A stretch of DNA of 64,000 nucleotides, taken from contig NZ_JAMLIX010000001.1 in NCBI RefSeq assembly GCF_023953965.1, positions 1,302,501 to 1,366,500 of the forward strand, written 5' to 3'. The notes beneath the pieces were generated by a model, which was given only the letters and a program-made list of their open reading frames with translations, did no database searches and was not told the origin of the DNA. This DNA is from Bosea sp. (in: a-proteobacteria). Its GTDB lineage: Bacteria > Pseudomonadota > Alphaproteobacteria > Rhizobiales > Beijerinckiaceae. This document shows, one piece after another, positions 24,839 through 33,345 of this stretch; the stretch's first letter is position 1; the number at the start of each line of letters is the position of its first letter. The translations under genes and the position numbers were made by a program.

Positions 24839-25683
24839 GCCTGACGCTGCGCCGCCTCGGTGCGCTGCCGCTCGGCGGCTGGCCGGTCACCGTCATCGCC
24901 GCCCTGGGCGTCGGGATATACCTGTTCCCGATCTACTGGATGCTGATCTCCGGTCTGAAGGATTCGGCCGAGATCTTCGCCAACCCTCCGACATTCGTGC
25001 CGCGCGCGCCCTCGCTCGCCGCCTTCGAATATGTGTTCGTGCGCGAGAACGTGCTGCGCTACCTGCGCAACAGCCTCGTCATCGCCATCCCCGTGATGGT
25101 GCTGACCCTGGTGCTGGGCTCGATGGGCGCCTACGCGATGAGCCGGCTGCGCAACCGCGTGGTCGATGTCGCGATCGTCGTCGTGCTCCTGCTCCAGGTC
25201 TTCCCGGAGGCGCTGCTGGCGACGCCGATGTTCATCATCTTCCGCACGCTCGACCTGCTCAACACCTTCACCGCCGTCATCCTGGCGACGACCTCGAAGA
25301 CGCTCGCCTTCGCGCTGGTGATCCTGCGGCCGATGTTCAGGCAGGTGCCGGTCGAGCTGGAGGAGGCTTCCTTCGTCGATGGCTGCACGCGCCTGCAGAC
25401 CTTCCGGCTCGTCGTGCTGCCCTTGATGCGGGTGCCGCTGATCGTCGTCGGCACGCTCTGCTTCGTCCAGGCCTATGGCCAGTTCGTCTACGGGCTGACC
25501 CTGCTCAGCCAGCAGGAGCTGCAGCCGGCGACGGTCGGCATCTACAGCTTCGTCGGCGCCGAGTACGCCGACTGGCACCGGGTCATGGCGTTTTCCTCGA
25601 TCTTCGTCCTGCCGATCCTGGCGATCTTCCTCGCGATGCAGCGCCGGATCGTCTCCGGCCTGACGGCGGGGGCGCTGAAATGA
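24835..25683 (+). CDS. CUT1-type ABC permease (MalG-like)
   Basis: This 282-residue permease shows the MalG-type N-terminus (YLFPIYWMLISGLKDSAEIF), spans spaced as in the family, and the EAA loop VELEEASFVDGCTRLQTFRLVVLPLM. Translation is coupled to the upstream permease by an ATGA overlap. No ATPase gene follows; the next gene is ThuA-like. The importer must borrow a MalK/UgpC-type ATPase from elsewhere. Confidence 0.9.
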   Translation: MSLTLRRLGALPLGGWPVTVIAALGVGIYLFPIYWMLISGLKDSAEIFANPPTFVPRAPSLAAFEYVFVRENVLRYLRNSLVIAIPVMVLTLVLGSMGAYAMSRLRNRVVDVAIVVVLLLQVFPEALLATPMFIIFRTLDLLNTFTAVILATTSKTLAFALVILRPMFRQVPVELEEASFVDGCTRLQTFRLVVLPLMRVPLIVVGTLCFVQAYGQFVYGLTLLSQQELQPATVGIYSFVGAEYADWHRVMAFSSIFVLPILAIFLAMQRRIVSGLTAGALK

Positions 25684-25714
25684 GCCCGAAACCTGCCTTG
25701 CGGAGACCAGCGCC

Positions 25715-26437
25715 ATGCGCGTGACGGTGTGGAACGAGTTCCGCCACGAGAAAGCGAATCCGGTCGTCGCCGGCATCTACCCGGACGGCATCCATGGCGC
25801 GATCGCCGCCGGCCTCGCCGAGAACGGCCTTGCGGACGTGACCACGGCGACGCTGGACGAGCCGGAGCAGGGGCTGCCGGCGCGGCGCCTGGCCGAGACC
25901 GACGTGCTGGTCTGGTGGGGCCACCGCCACCATGACGCGGTCGAGGACGCGCTCGCCGCCGCGGTCTGCGAGCGGGTCAATGCCGGGATGGGCCTCGTCG
26001 TCCTGCATTCCGGGCATTTCTCCAAGGTGTTCAAGCGGCTGATGGGGACGCCCTGCACCCTGCGCTGGCGCGCCGAGGGCGAGCTGGAGCGGCTGTGGGT
26101 GGTCGATCCGGCCCATCCCGTCGCCGCCGGCATCCCGCCCTTCTTCGAGCTTGAGCGCGAGGAGATGTATGGCGAGCCCTTCGAGGTGCCGCCGCCCGAC
26201 GAGCTCGTCTTCCTGAGCTGGTTCAAGGGGGGCGAGGCCTTCCGCAGCGGCTGCGGCTACCGGCGCGGGCGCGGCCGGATCTTCTATTTCCGGCCCGGCC
26301 ACGAGACCTTCCCGACCTATCACGACGCGACGATCCGCAAGGTCGTCGCCAATGCCGTGCGCTGGGCCGCGCCGGTCGCGATGGAGAGCGAACCCTTCCA
26401 GAACCGGCGGATCATGCCGCCGCTCGAACCGATCTGA
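25715..26437 (+). CDS. ThuA-like trehalose-utilisation domain protein
   Basis: This 240-residue protein of the ThuA family (class I glutamine amidotransferase-like fold) begins RVTVWNEFRHEK and has VWWGHRHHDAV, GLVVLHSGHFSKVF and IFYFRPGHETFPTYHD. ThuA proteins occur with sugar importers and dehydrogenases in rhizobia, and their exact reaction is not settled. Here it stands 31 bases after the MalG-like permease and 9 bases before the Tm-1-like gene. Ribosome binding site GGAGA. Confidence 0.9.
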   Translation: MRVTVWNEFRHEKANPVVAGIYPDGIHGAIAAGLAENGLADVTTATLDEPEQGLPARRLAETDVLVWWGHRHHDAVEDALAAAVCERVNAGMGLVVLHSGHFSKVFKRLMGTPCTLRWRAEGELERLWVVDPAHPVAAGIPPFFELEREEMYGEPFEVPPPDELVFLSWFKGGEAFRSGCGYRRGRGRIFYFRPGHETFPTYHDATIRKVVANAVRWAAPVAMESEPFQNRRIMPPLEPI

Positions 26438-26446
26438 GGGCGGGCC

Positions 26447-27655
26447 ATGGCCGGGCGCATCTACATAGCCGGAACCCTCGACACCAAGCATGCCGAGCTC
26501 GCCTATGCCCGCGACGCCATCCGCGCGCTGGGCGAGGAGGCGGCCCTCGTCGACCTGTCGACGCAGCCGCATCCCCATGCCGCCGACATTCCGGCGGCCG
26601 AGGTCGCGGCGCATCATCCCGAGGGCGCGAAGGCGGTCTTTACCGGCGACCGCGGCACGGCGGTCGCGGCGATGACCGAGGCTTTCGCCCGCTTCCTGCC
26701 GGGACAAAACGACGTCGCGGGGGTGCTGGGGCTCGGCGGCTCGGGCGGCACGGCGCTCATCGCGCCGGCGATGCGGGGGCTGCCGGTCGGCGTGCCGAAG
26801 ATGCTGGTCTCGACCGTCGCCTCCGGCAATGTCGCCGGCTATGTCGGCCCGAGCGACATCGCGATGATGTATTCGGTCACCGATATCGCCGGGCTGAACC
26901 GGATCTCGCGCCTCGTCATCGCCAATGCGGCCCATGCCGTCGCCGGGATGGTCAAGGGGCAGGCCGCGATTTCGCCCGCGGCCGGGGACAAGCCGGTGCT
27001 CGGCCTGACCATGTTCGGCGTCACCACCCCTTGCGTGAACCAGGTGGTGGAGCGGCTTTCCGGCGCGTTCGAATGCCTCGTCTTCCATGCCACCGGCACG
27101 GGCGGCCAGTCGCTGGAGAAGCTGGTCGATTCCGGCCTGATCGGCGCCGCGATCGACGCGACCACGACCGAGCTCTGCGATCTCCTGATGGGCGGCATCT
27201 TCCCCTGCACCGAGGACAGGCTCGGCGCCTTCGCCCGCACCGGCACTCCTTATGTCGGCAGTTGCGGGGCGCTCGACATGGTCAATTTCGGGCCGCCGGA
27301 GAGCGTGCCCTCCCGCTATGCCGGAAGGCTGTTCTACCGGCACAACCCGCAGGTGACGCTGATGCGGACCACGCCGGACGAGAACGCCCGCATGGGCGAA
27401 TGGCTCGGCGAGCGGCTCAACCGTTGCGGCGGGCCGGTGCGGTTCCTCATCCCCGAGGGCGGCGTCTCCCTGCTCGACAGCCCCGGGCAAGCCTTCCACG
27501 ATCCGGTGGCGGACGCGGCGCTGTTTGACGCGCTCGAACGGACAGTGAAGCCCGGGCCGCGCCGCAAGCTTCAGCGTCTGCCTTACGCCATCAACGATCC
27601 GGCATTCGCCGACGCCCTCGTCGCCGCGATGCACGAAGCCCTGAAAGAGGCCTGA
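26447..27655 (+). CDS. Tm-1-like ATP-binding protein (UPF0261)
   Basis: This 402-residue protein belongs to the UPF0261 family, named after the N-terminal half of the tomato antiviral protein Tm-1. It shows IYIAGTLDTKHAELAYARD at the start, GVLGLGGSGGTALIAPAMRGLPVG, MLVSTVASGNVAGYVGPSDI, and a second half with GLTMFGVTTPCV and FHATGTGGQSLEKLVDSG, consistent with two Rossmann-like lobes. Bacterial members have no agreed function. The gene stops 3 bases before the TIM-barrel gene, reproducing the domain order of Tm-1 as two proteins. The context (importer, ThuA, dehydrogenase) suggests a metabolic rather than antiviral task. Confidence 0.92.
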   Translation: MAGRIYIAGTLDTKHAELAYARDAIRALGEEAALVDLSTQPHPHAADIPAAEVAAHHPEGAKAVFTGDRGTAVAAMTEAFARFLPGQNDVAGVLGLGGSGGTALIAPAMRGLPVGVPKMLVSTVASGNVAGYVGPSDIAMMYSVTDIAGLNRISRLVIANAAHAVAGMVKGQAAISPAAGDKPVLGLTMFGVTTPCVNQVVERLSGAFECLVFHATGTGGQSLEKLVDSGLIGAAIDATTTELCDLLMGGIFPCTEDRLGAFARTGTPYVGSCGALDMVNFGPPESVPSRYAGRLFYRHNPQVTLMRTTPDENARMGEWLGERLNRCGGPVRFLIPEGGVSLLDSPGQAFHDPVADAALFDALERTVKPGPRRKLQRLPYAINDPAFADALVAAMHEALKEA

Positions 27656-27658
27656 GCC

Positions 27659-28498
27659 ATGCCCCCATTCAAGCGAGATGAACTGGTGGACCGCTTCCAC
27701 GACATGATCCGCCGCGGCGAGAAGATCGTCGGCGGCGGAGCCGGGACCGGGCTCTCGGCCAAATGCGAGGAGGAGGGCGGGATCGACCTGATCGTCATCT
27801 ACAATTCCGGCCGCTACCGCATGGCGGGCAGGGGCTCGCTCGCCGGTGTCCTCGCCTATGGCAACGCCAACGAGATCGTCATGGAGATGGCGCGCGAGGT
27901 CCTGCCGGTGGTCAAGCGCACGCCGGTGCTGGCCGGCGTCAACGGCACCGATCCGTTCTGCCTGTTCGACAGCTTCCTCGACGAATTGAAGCGCATGGGC
28001 TTCTCCGGCGTGCAGAATTTTCCGACGGTCGGGCTGATCGACGGCGTCTTCCGCGCCAATCTCGAGGAGACCGGCATGGGCTATGGCCATGAGGTCGGGA
28101 TGATCCGCATGGCCCGCGCCAAGGAGATGCTGACGACCCCTTACGTCTTCAACGAGAGCGAGGCCGTCGCGATGGCCGAGGCCGGCGCCGACATCCTCGT
28201 CGCCCATATGGGGCTGACGGTCGGCGGCAAGATCGGCGCCGAGACGGCGCTCAGCCTCGCCGATTGCGTGCCGCGCATCGATGCGATCGCCGCCGCCGCG
28301 CTGAAGCTGCGGCCGGACATCATCATCCTGTGCCATGGCGGGCCGATCGCCTCGCCGACGGACGCGCGCTACATCCTTTCGCATTGCCGTCACTGCCACG
28401 GCTTCTACGGCGCGAGCTCGATGGAGCGGCTGCCGACGGAGACCTCGCTGACGGAGCAGACCCGCAATTTCAAGGCGATCGCGCGCGCGGCCGAATAG
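27659..28498 (+). CDS. TIM-barrel 'phosphoenolpyruvate hydrolase-like' protein
   Basis: This 279-residue protein of the PEP_hydrolase/TIM-barrel family begins RDELVDRFHDMIRRGEKIVGGGAGTGLSAK and contains DLIVIYNSGRYRMAG, GFSGVQNFPTVGLIDG, VAHMGLTVGG and GFYGASSMERLPTE. The family is related to the C-terminal half of plant Tm-1; the hydrolase label rests on weak evidence. It follows the Tm-1-like gene by 3 bases. The same fold is present in the regulator at 28986 and, in part, in the protein at 32743, so three relatives occur within 6 kb. Confidence 0.9.
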   Translation: MPPFKRDELVDRFHDMIRRGEKIVGGGAGTGLSAKCEEEGGIDLIVIYNSGRYRMAGRGSLAGVLAYGNANEIVMEMAREVLPVVKRTPVLAGVNGTDPFCLFDSFLDELKRMGFSGVQNFPTVGLIDGVFRANLEETGMGYGHEVGMIRMARAKEMLTTPYVFNESEAVAMAEAGADILVAHMGLTVGGKIGAETALSLADCVPRIDAIAAAALKLRPDIIILCHGGPIASPTDARYILSHCRHCHGFYGASSMERLPTETSLTEQTRNFKAIARAAE

Positions 28499-28532
28499 GC
28501 GCGGCCGGACGGAACAGGACAGGAGGAAAGAA

Positions 28533-28976
28533 ATGGCGAAAGTCTATGTCAGCGGCATCATCGATGCGCCGGTCGACAAGGTCTGGGCCTATGCCCGCGA
28601 CTTCAACGGCCATGGCGAGTGGCATCCGCTGATCGCCGAGAGCCATATCGAGGACGGCCTGCCGAGCGACCAGGTCGGCTGCGTGCGCAACTTCACGCTC
28701 ACCAATGGCGGGCATCTGCGCGAGCGGCTGCTTTCATTCAGCGATCTGGAGCGCCGCTTCACCTACAACATCATCGTCTCGCCGATGCCGATCGAGAACT
28801 ATGTCGCGACCTTCGGCGTCAAGCCGGTCACCGAGGGCGGCAGGACCTTCGTCGAGTGGATGGCGGAGTTCGACGTTGCCCCGGCCGACGAGGCCGAGAT
28901 CAGGGAGAAGGTCGGGCAGGGGACCTTCGCCGAGGGGATCAGGGCGCTGGAGAAGGCGGTCAAGGCGCGAGGCTGA
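28533..28976 (+). CDS. SRPBCC (START/Bet v1-like) protein
   Basis: This 147-residue protein begins VYVSGIIDAPVDKVWAYARDFNGHGEWHPL, the usual opening of SRPBCC/polyketide-cyclase-like proteins, whose helix-grip fold encloses a hydrophobic ligand. The later strand RTFVEWMAEFDV and the C-terminal helix fit. It is the last plus-strand gene of the importer operon (ribosome binding site AGGAGGAAAG), and its stop is 9 bases from the convergent regulator's stop. Confidence 0.85.
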   Translation: MAKVYVSGIIDAPVDKVWAYARDFNGHGEWHPLIAESHIEDGLPSDQVGCVRNFTLTNGGHLRERLLSFSDLERRFTYNIIVSPMPIENYVATFGVKPVTEGGRTFVEWMAEFDVAPADEAEIREKVGQGTFAEGIRALEKAVKARG

Positions 28977-28985
28977 GCCCCGCGC

Positions 28986-30812
28986 CTACTCCCCCTCCGG
29001 CCCGGCCGCCGATTGCAGCCCGTAGGCGCGCATCTTGTTGTAGAGGGTCTTGCGCGAGATGCCGAGATAATCGGCGGTCTGGCTGCGGCGGAAGCGGTTC
29101 TTCTTCAGCCCGTGCAGGATCCACTCCTTCTCCGATGAGAAATGGCGCGGCGCGGCGGCGGCCTCGGCGCCGAGCGGCGGCAGATGCTGCTCCAGGATGA
29201 CGCCGCTCGGGCAGGCGAGCACGGCCTGCTCGAGCACGGAATCGAGCTCGCGCAGGTTGCCGGGCCAATGATGCGCCGACAGCAGGCGATAGGCGGCGGG
29301 GTCGAGGCTCTTCGGCTCGCCCTGCCGGCGATTGGCGATGATGCGCAGCGATTCGTCGATCAGCGAGGGCAGGTCCTCGCTGCGCTCGCGCAAGGGCGGC
29401 AGCACGATGGTGAAGCAGCCGAGCCATTCGGCGAAGCGCGGATCGACCTTCTCGTCCGGGAGATGGCGCAGATCCTGCCGCGCGACGGCGAGGAAGCGGA
29501 CATTCAGCGGCGAGGGCGTCTCGCCGCCATGGCGCCAGAACGAGCCGGCCTCGACCGCGTCGAGCAGCGCGCGCTGCACCTCGGGCGGCATCTCCTCGAC
29601 ATCGTCGAGCATCAGCGAGGAGGCATGCACGATCTCGAGCCAGCCGAGCCGGTGCTTGACGGCGCTCGGATGCATCCCGGCCATGCAGCCGAACAGATCG
29701 AGCCGCAAGCGCTCGGCGCCCTGATTGGCGCAGGGCAGGCTGACCATGTCGCGCGCCTGGCGCGGGCCGAAGCGGTGCAGCGCGCGCGCGATCTCGCGCC
29801 GGCCGCTGCCGGGCTCGCCGGCGATGACGACCGGGTAGTCGGTGCTCATCAGCCGGTTGAATAGGGCGCGCGCCGTCTCCGCCGCCTGTGAATGGCCCCA
29901 GAGCGGGCGCGGGAAGCGGCGCGGATTGAAGCGGGCGTCGAGCCCGTCGGCCTTCTGGCGCACGCCGATCGCCTTGAAGGCGGCGGTGACGACCTCGATC
30001 GCGCTCTCCGAGGGCACGCGGTCGATGGTCGAGCCGCCGATATAGCCGTCGACGCGGGCGATCTGGCAGAGCTCCTCGAGCTGGCGCGGGCTGACGATCG
30101 GACCGCCCTCGACCAGGCAGCGCGTCTTGCGCGAGACGGCGCGGACCTGCCGGGCGATGGCGTTCACCATCAGCCCGGCATCCTCGACGCGCAGATGCGA
30201 AACCGCGCCGAGCACGCCGCCGACATTCCAGCCGAGATCGATATTGACGATGTCGGCGCCCTGCCGGGCGGCCTCGGCCGCCTCTTCGGCGGTATGGGTA
30301 TAGGCCAGGGTCGAGAGCCCGCGCTCGCGCGCGACCGCGAGCAGTTCGAGCTCGCGGCCGAAGCCGACGCCGCTGCGCTCCAGGAAGGCGCGGTACTGGC
30401 CGTCGATCAGGATCGAGGTCGGGAAATTGGCGATGCCGGCGAAGCCCGCCCTGGCGATGCGCTCGACCAGCTCGCGCAGGTCGAGCCGCGGGTCGAAGCT
30501 CGCCGCGCCGAAATAGACCGGCACGGTGGCGCGCGGCAGGATCTCGGAGCGGGCGAAGCTCAGCACGAACTCGTTGCTGTCGCGCAGCGGCAGCATGGCG
30601 GCGACCGAGGGCTCGCCGATGCAGCGCATCCGGCCGGCGCTGAGCGCGATCAGGAAATCGGCGCCGCCGCGCGTCGCCGACTGGGCCGCCATGCCGGTGC
30701 CGATCGCGGCACCGACGATGAAGCGCGGCTGATCGCGCTGGGAGCCCGGCCCCAGCGGTGCCGGCGCCCCGGCGTTACGATCCGTCGAAGGAGCGGATAT
30801 AGTCCTGGACAT
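28986..30812 (-). CDS. TIM-barrel / degenerate NtrC-type AAA+ / Fis regulator
   Basis: This 608-residue protein has three parts. Residues 30-285 are a TIM barrel of the PEP-hydrolase-like family (FIVGAAIGTGMAAQS, GFAGIANFPTSILIDG, GYIGGSTIDRVPSE). Residues 305-545 are an enhancer-binding AAA+ domain. Residues 560-600 are a Fis-type helix-turn-helix (QTADYLGISRKTLYNKMRAYGL). The AAA+ part is unusual: Walker A reads GEPGSGRRE, so the lysine is arginine; Walker B reads LMLDDVEE; and after LFG (373-375) the sigma-54 contact loop GAFTGA is absent. It may therefore not activate sigma-54 promoters and could work as a repressor or with sigma-70. The barrel probably senses the same ligand that the enzyme at 27659 binds. 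Confidence 0.88.
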   Translation of the reverse strand: MSRTISAPSTDRNAGAPAPLGPGSQRDQPRFIVGAAIGTGMAAQSATRGGADFLIALSAGRMRCIGEPSVAAMLPLRDSNEFVLSFARSEILPRATVPVYFGAASFDPRLDLRELVERIARAGFAGIANFPTSILIDGQYRAFLERSGVGFGRELELLAVARERGLSTLAYTHTAEEAAEAARQGADIVNIDLGWNVGGVLGAVSHLRVEDAGLMVNAIARQVRAVSRKTRCLVEGGPIVSPRQLEELCQIARVDGYIGGSTIDRVPSESAIEVVTAAFKAIGVRQKADGLDARFNPRRFPRPLWGHSQAAETARALFNRLMSTDYPVVIAGEPGSGRREIARALHRFGPRQARDMVSLPCANQGAERLRLDLFGCMAGMHPSAVKHRLGWLEIVHASSLMLDDVEEMPPEVQRALLDAVEAGSFWRHGGETPSPLNVRFLAVARQDLRHLPDEKVDPRFAEWLGCFTIVLPPLRERSEDLPSLIDESLRIIANRRQGEPKSLDPAAYRLLSAHHWPGNLRELDSVLEQAVLACPSGVILEQHLPPLGAEAAAAPRHFSSEKEWILHGLKKNRFRRSQTADYLGISRKTLYNKMRAYGLQSAAGPEGE

Positions 30813-31845
30813 CGATGGTCTTGCCGCTGCGCGCGCTCTCGATCCCCGCGAAGATCAGGGCCGCCGCGTGGAGGTTCGCCTCGACATGGGTCTCCATCTC
30901 GGCGCCGCCGTCAAGCCAGATGCAGAATTTCTCGATCAGCCAGTGGTTCAGCCATTTCGGCTGGGTGATCAGCTGGATCTTCTGGCCCTGGCCCTCGCGG
31001 CAGCGCTGGCGCACGAGCTGGCTGCGCGAGAAGGTCTCGATCTCGCGGTTGTTGAGGATCGCCGTGCCGAACTCGCAGTCGACGCGGACATACTCCTTCA
31101 TCCAGTCGTTGAGGCCGACGGCGGCGGCCGACGAGCCCTCATAGATGCCGCGCACGCCGTTCTCGAACACCATCATGACGATGCCGTCGGTATCGCCGGC
31201 ATATTTCGCCCATTCGGGCTTCCAGGTCGAGGCGGTCAGCGTGCGGCACTGCGCGCCGGCGAAATCGGCGACGAGGTCGAGATGGTGGACCGCGCCCTCG
31301 ATCATCAGCGGGTCCTGCATGGTATGGCGGAAGAGCGCGCCCCAGGCGAGATGCTCGCGCATGTCCGCGAAATAGCGGCAGCTGACATTGTTGACCCGGC
31401 CGAGCTGGCCGGAGCGGATGATCTGGCGCAGCGTCGTCTTGTCCTGGTCGAAGCGGTGGCTCATCGTCACCGCCATCTTGCGGCCGGCGGCGCGGACCTT
31501 GCGGACGATGCGGGCGCAGGCCGCCATCGTGTCGGCGATCGGCTTCTCGCAGAGGATGTCGACATTGTGCGCGAGCGCGATGTCGATGATCGCCTCGTGA
31601 TAGCCGGGCGGCACGACGATCGTGCAGAAATCGACCTTGTGCGCGGCGAAGGCGGCCTTGGGGTCGGTATAGCAGGCGGCTTCCGGCAGCTTCAGCGCCT
31701 TGCGGCCGAATTCCAGCGCCTTGGGATCGACATCGACCAGCGCCACCACCTCGATCGTGCCGTCGGCGACGTTCGAGGCCAGGAACTCGTTGCACCAGCG
31801 CCGGCCGAAGGTGCCGACGCCGACATGGATGACCTTCTTCGTCAT
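30775..31845 (-). CDS. Gfo/Idh/MocA family oxidoreductase
   Basis: This 356-residue NAD(P)-dependent dehydrogenase has the Rossmann motif VIHVGVGTFGRRW at the start, the signature CEKPIADT near residue 100, and GAVHHLDLVADF, containing the histidine typical of the active site. Members oxidise sugar or polyol derivatives and are commonly partnered with ThuA proteins and CUT1 importers. Its end overlaps the start of the regulator gene by 38 bases on the same strand, and the cupin gene is 4 bases upstream, so these minus-strand genes form one unit. Confidence 0.92.
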   Translation of the reverse strand: MTKKVIHVGVGTFGRRWCNEFLASNVADGTIEVVALVDVDPKALEFGRKALKLPEAACYTDPKAAFAAHKVDFCTIVVPPGYHEAIIDIALAHNVDILCEKPIADTMAACARIVRKVRAAGRKMAVTMSHRFDQDKTTLRQIIRSGQLGRVNNVSCRYFADMREHLAWGALFRHTMQDPLMIEGAVHHLDLVADFAGAQCRTLTASTWKPEWAKYAGDTDGIVMMVFENGVRGIYEGSSAAAVGLNDWMKEYVRVDCEFGTAILNNREIETFSRSQLVRQRCREGQGQKIQLITQPKWLNHWLIEKFCIWLDGGAEMETHVEANLHAAALIFAGIESARSGKTIDVQDYIRSFDGS

Positions 31846-31849
31846 GGCT

Positions 31850-32488
31850 TTAGATTCTCTCGGGCTGGGGCTGGGCAGGGCCGTGGGTGTGGTTCCAGAG
31901 ATGGCCGACGCGCTTGCGGCCCTCGAGCGAGGTCTCGAAGAAGACGGCCTTCACCGGCTCCGAGACGCTCGCCATGTCGTGGTGATGGCCCATGCCGAGG
32001 GCGACGCAATCGCCCGGGCCGGCGTCGAAGAAGCGGCCGCCGACGACGACGGTGCCGCGGCCCTCGAGGATCAGCCAGTACTCGTCGCAGTCATGATAGT
32101 GCGAATCGACCCGCGTCGACTTGGGATAGGAGACCGGGTCGCCGTTGTTGGTCGCCTCCGGCTCGTGGGCGACGCGGAAGATGCCGCAGCCGGCCATGTC
32201 CTGCCCCCAGGAGCCGCCGAGGCGCACGAGCTGGGTTCTTGCGCCGTGGCCGGTCACGGTCCAGGCGGCGAAGCCGGGCTTCTCGTGGATATCGAGGAAC
32301 TGGCCCTCCTTCAGGACGACGGAGCCCTTCTCTCCACCGATCTGCGCGGTGCCGCCGGTGCAGAGCAGGCGTTCCCTGGCGGTGGCCTGGCGGCGCGTGG
32401 CCGTCTGGGCCTCGGCGAGATCGATGATTTCGAAGGAGCGGAGCGTGCACCAGGGGGGCGGCGCTTCATGGCTGCGGAAGAGCGACAA
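31850..32488 (-). CDS. cupin-domain protein
   Basis: This protein of about 212 residues has a C-terminal cupin: DSHYHDCDEYWLILEGRGTVVVGG followed by FDAGPGDCVALGMGHHHD, giving the family's metal-binding histidines and glutamate. The preceding part (GEKGSVVLKEGQFLDIHEK) looks like a second, degenerate cupin half. Such proteins bind sugars or act as isomerases or dioxygenases; which one cannot be said. The start is uncertain: a TTG at 32488 with GAGGTG six bases upstream is preferred, with a GTG at 32497 as alternative, because the frame above is low-complexity antisense sequence. Confidence 0.78.
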   Translation of the reverse strand: MSLFRSHEAPPPWCTLRSFEIIDLAEAQTATRRQATARERLLCTGGTAQIGGEKGSVVLKEGQFLDIHEKPGFAAWTVTGHGARTQLVRLGGSWGQDMAGCGIFRVAHEPEATNNGDPVSYPKSTRVDSHYHDCDEYWLILEGRGTVVVGGRFFDAGPGDCVALGMGHHHDMASVSEPVKAVFFETSLEGRKRVGHLWNHTHGPAQPQPERI

Positions 32489-32742
32489 GATCGGCACCTC
32501 GGGACGGGACGAACGGCGATCCGAGAGGCGTGAAGCGATGGCGGCACGCTTGCGCGCGTCCTGGCGGCCTCCCGGTGAAGATCCTGCCCGCGGCCTTGGC
32601 GACCGAAGTGAATCCCCGCCCAGAGAATGGCCGACCCGCGGCGCGGCCGATAGGACAAAACCGGGAAAGCTGGGTAGAATTGGGGAAAGCGGGCGCTGGC
32701 GCAGGGCCTGCCTTGCAACCCTTGCCGAGGAGGAGGGCGGCG

Positions 32743-33333
32743 ATGGCACGGGCTCGGGCCGGATCGAGGGCGTCGCAGGTCGCAGCAGATGTCGGGCAGC
32801 CCATGCCGGCCGGGCCGGCGGGGCGACCCTTCCGGATCGTCGCCGGCGGGAGCGGCGACTGGGACGATCTCGCGACGGACGAGATCGTCCTGGTCTGCCC
32901 CTGGCTGAGCGGGCTCGATCCACTGAGCGGCCTCTGGCTCTCGGCGCTGCCGATCCATGACTGCAACGCCTTCATCGACGATCGCTGGATGCTGGACGCG
33001 CCGGCGCCTCTGCGCGAGCGCTGCTATGTCGGCGTCTTCGCGCTCGACCGGCTGCGCTCCGGCCAGCAGATCTTCGGGCCGCTGCGGGACAAGGGCGTCT
33101 CGCGCCTGATCAACCTGCCGAGCGTCGGCTTCTTCGACGGCGCCACGGCGCAGACCTTCGGCCGGCTCGCCTTCACCCTGGAGAGCGAGATCGCCTTCCT
33201 GGCGCAGGCGCGCGCCGCGGGCTTCCGCACGGCGCTCTGCGCCCGCCCCGACACCCCGGCCCCGGGGCAGCCGTTCGACTTCGTGCTGCGCCATAACGGG
33301 CCGGGCCATCCGCTGACGATCGCGGAGGGCTGA
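32743..33333 (+). CDS. half-length relative of the TIM-barrel family
   Basis: This 196-residue protein aligns by eye with the first half of the TIM-barrel protein at 27659: FRIVAGGSGDW with KIVGGGAGTGL, DEIVLVCPWLSG with DLIVIYNSG, and VSRLINLPSVGFFDG with FSGVQNFPTVGLIDG. It ends about where the fifth strand would start, so a complete barrel cannot form. It begins at ATG 32743 after AGGAGG and diverges from the cupin gene across a 254-base gap. The first 25 residues are basic and without homology. It may be a ligand-binding or partner protein, or a remnant; codon use looks normal. Confidence 0.7.
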   Translation: MARARAGSRASQVAADVGQPMPAGPAGRPFRIVAGGSGDWDDLATDEIVLVCPWLSGLDPLSGLWLSALPIHDCNAFIDDRWMLDAPAPLRERCYVGVFALDRLRSGQQIFGPLRDKGVSRLINLPSVGFFDGATAQTFGRLAFTLESEIAFLAQARAAGFRTALCARPDTPAPGQPFDFVLRHNGPGHPLTIAEG

Positions 33334-33345
33334 ACGTCCCCCGCC

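Noticed and set aside
25583..28399. 938-codon open frame antisense to permease, ThuA, Tm-1-like and TIM-barrel genes
   Set aside because: It spans several real genes on the other strand, lacks domain motifs and has the composition of a mirror frame.
26447..28498. Tm-1-like genes as an antiviral defence system
   Set aside because: The only defence link is by analogy with the tomato protein; neighbours are importer and sugar-metabolism genes, and no nuclease, toxin or other defence gene is nearby.
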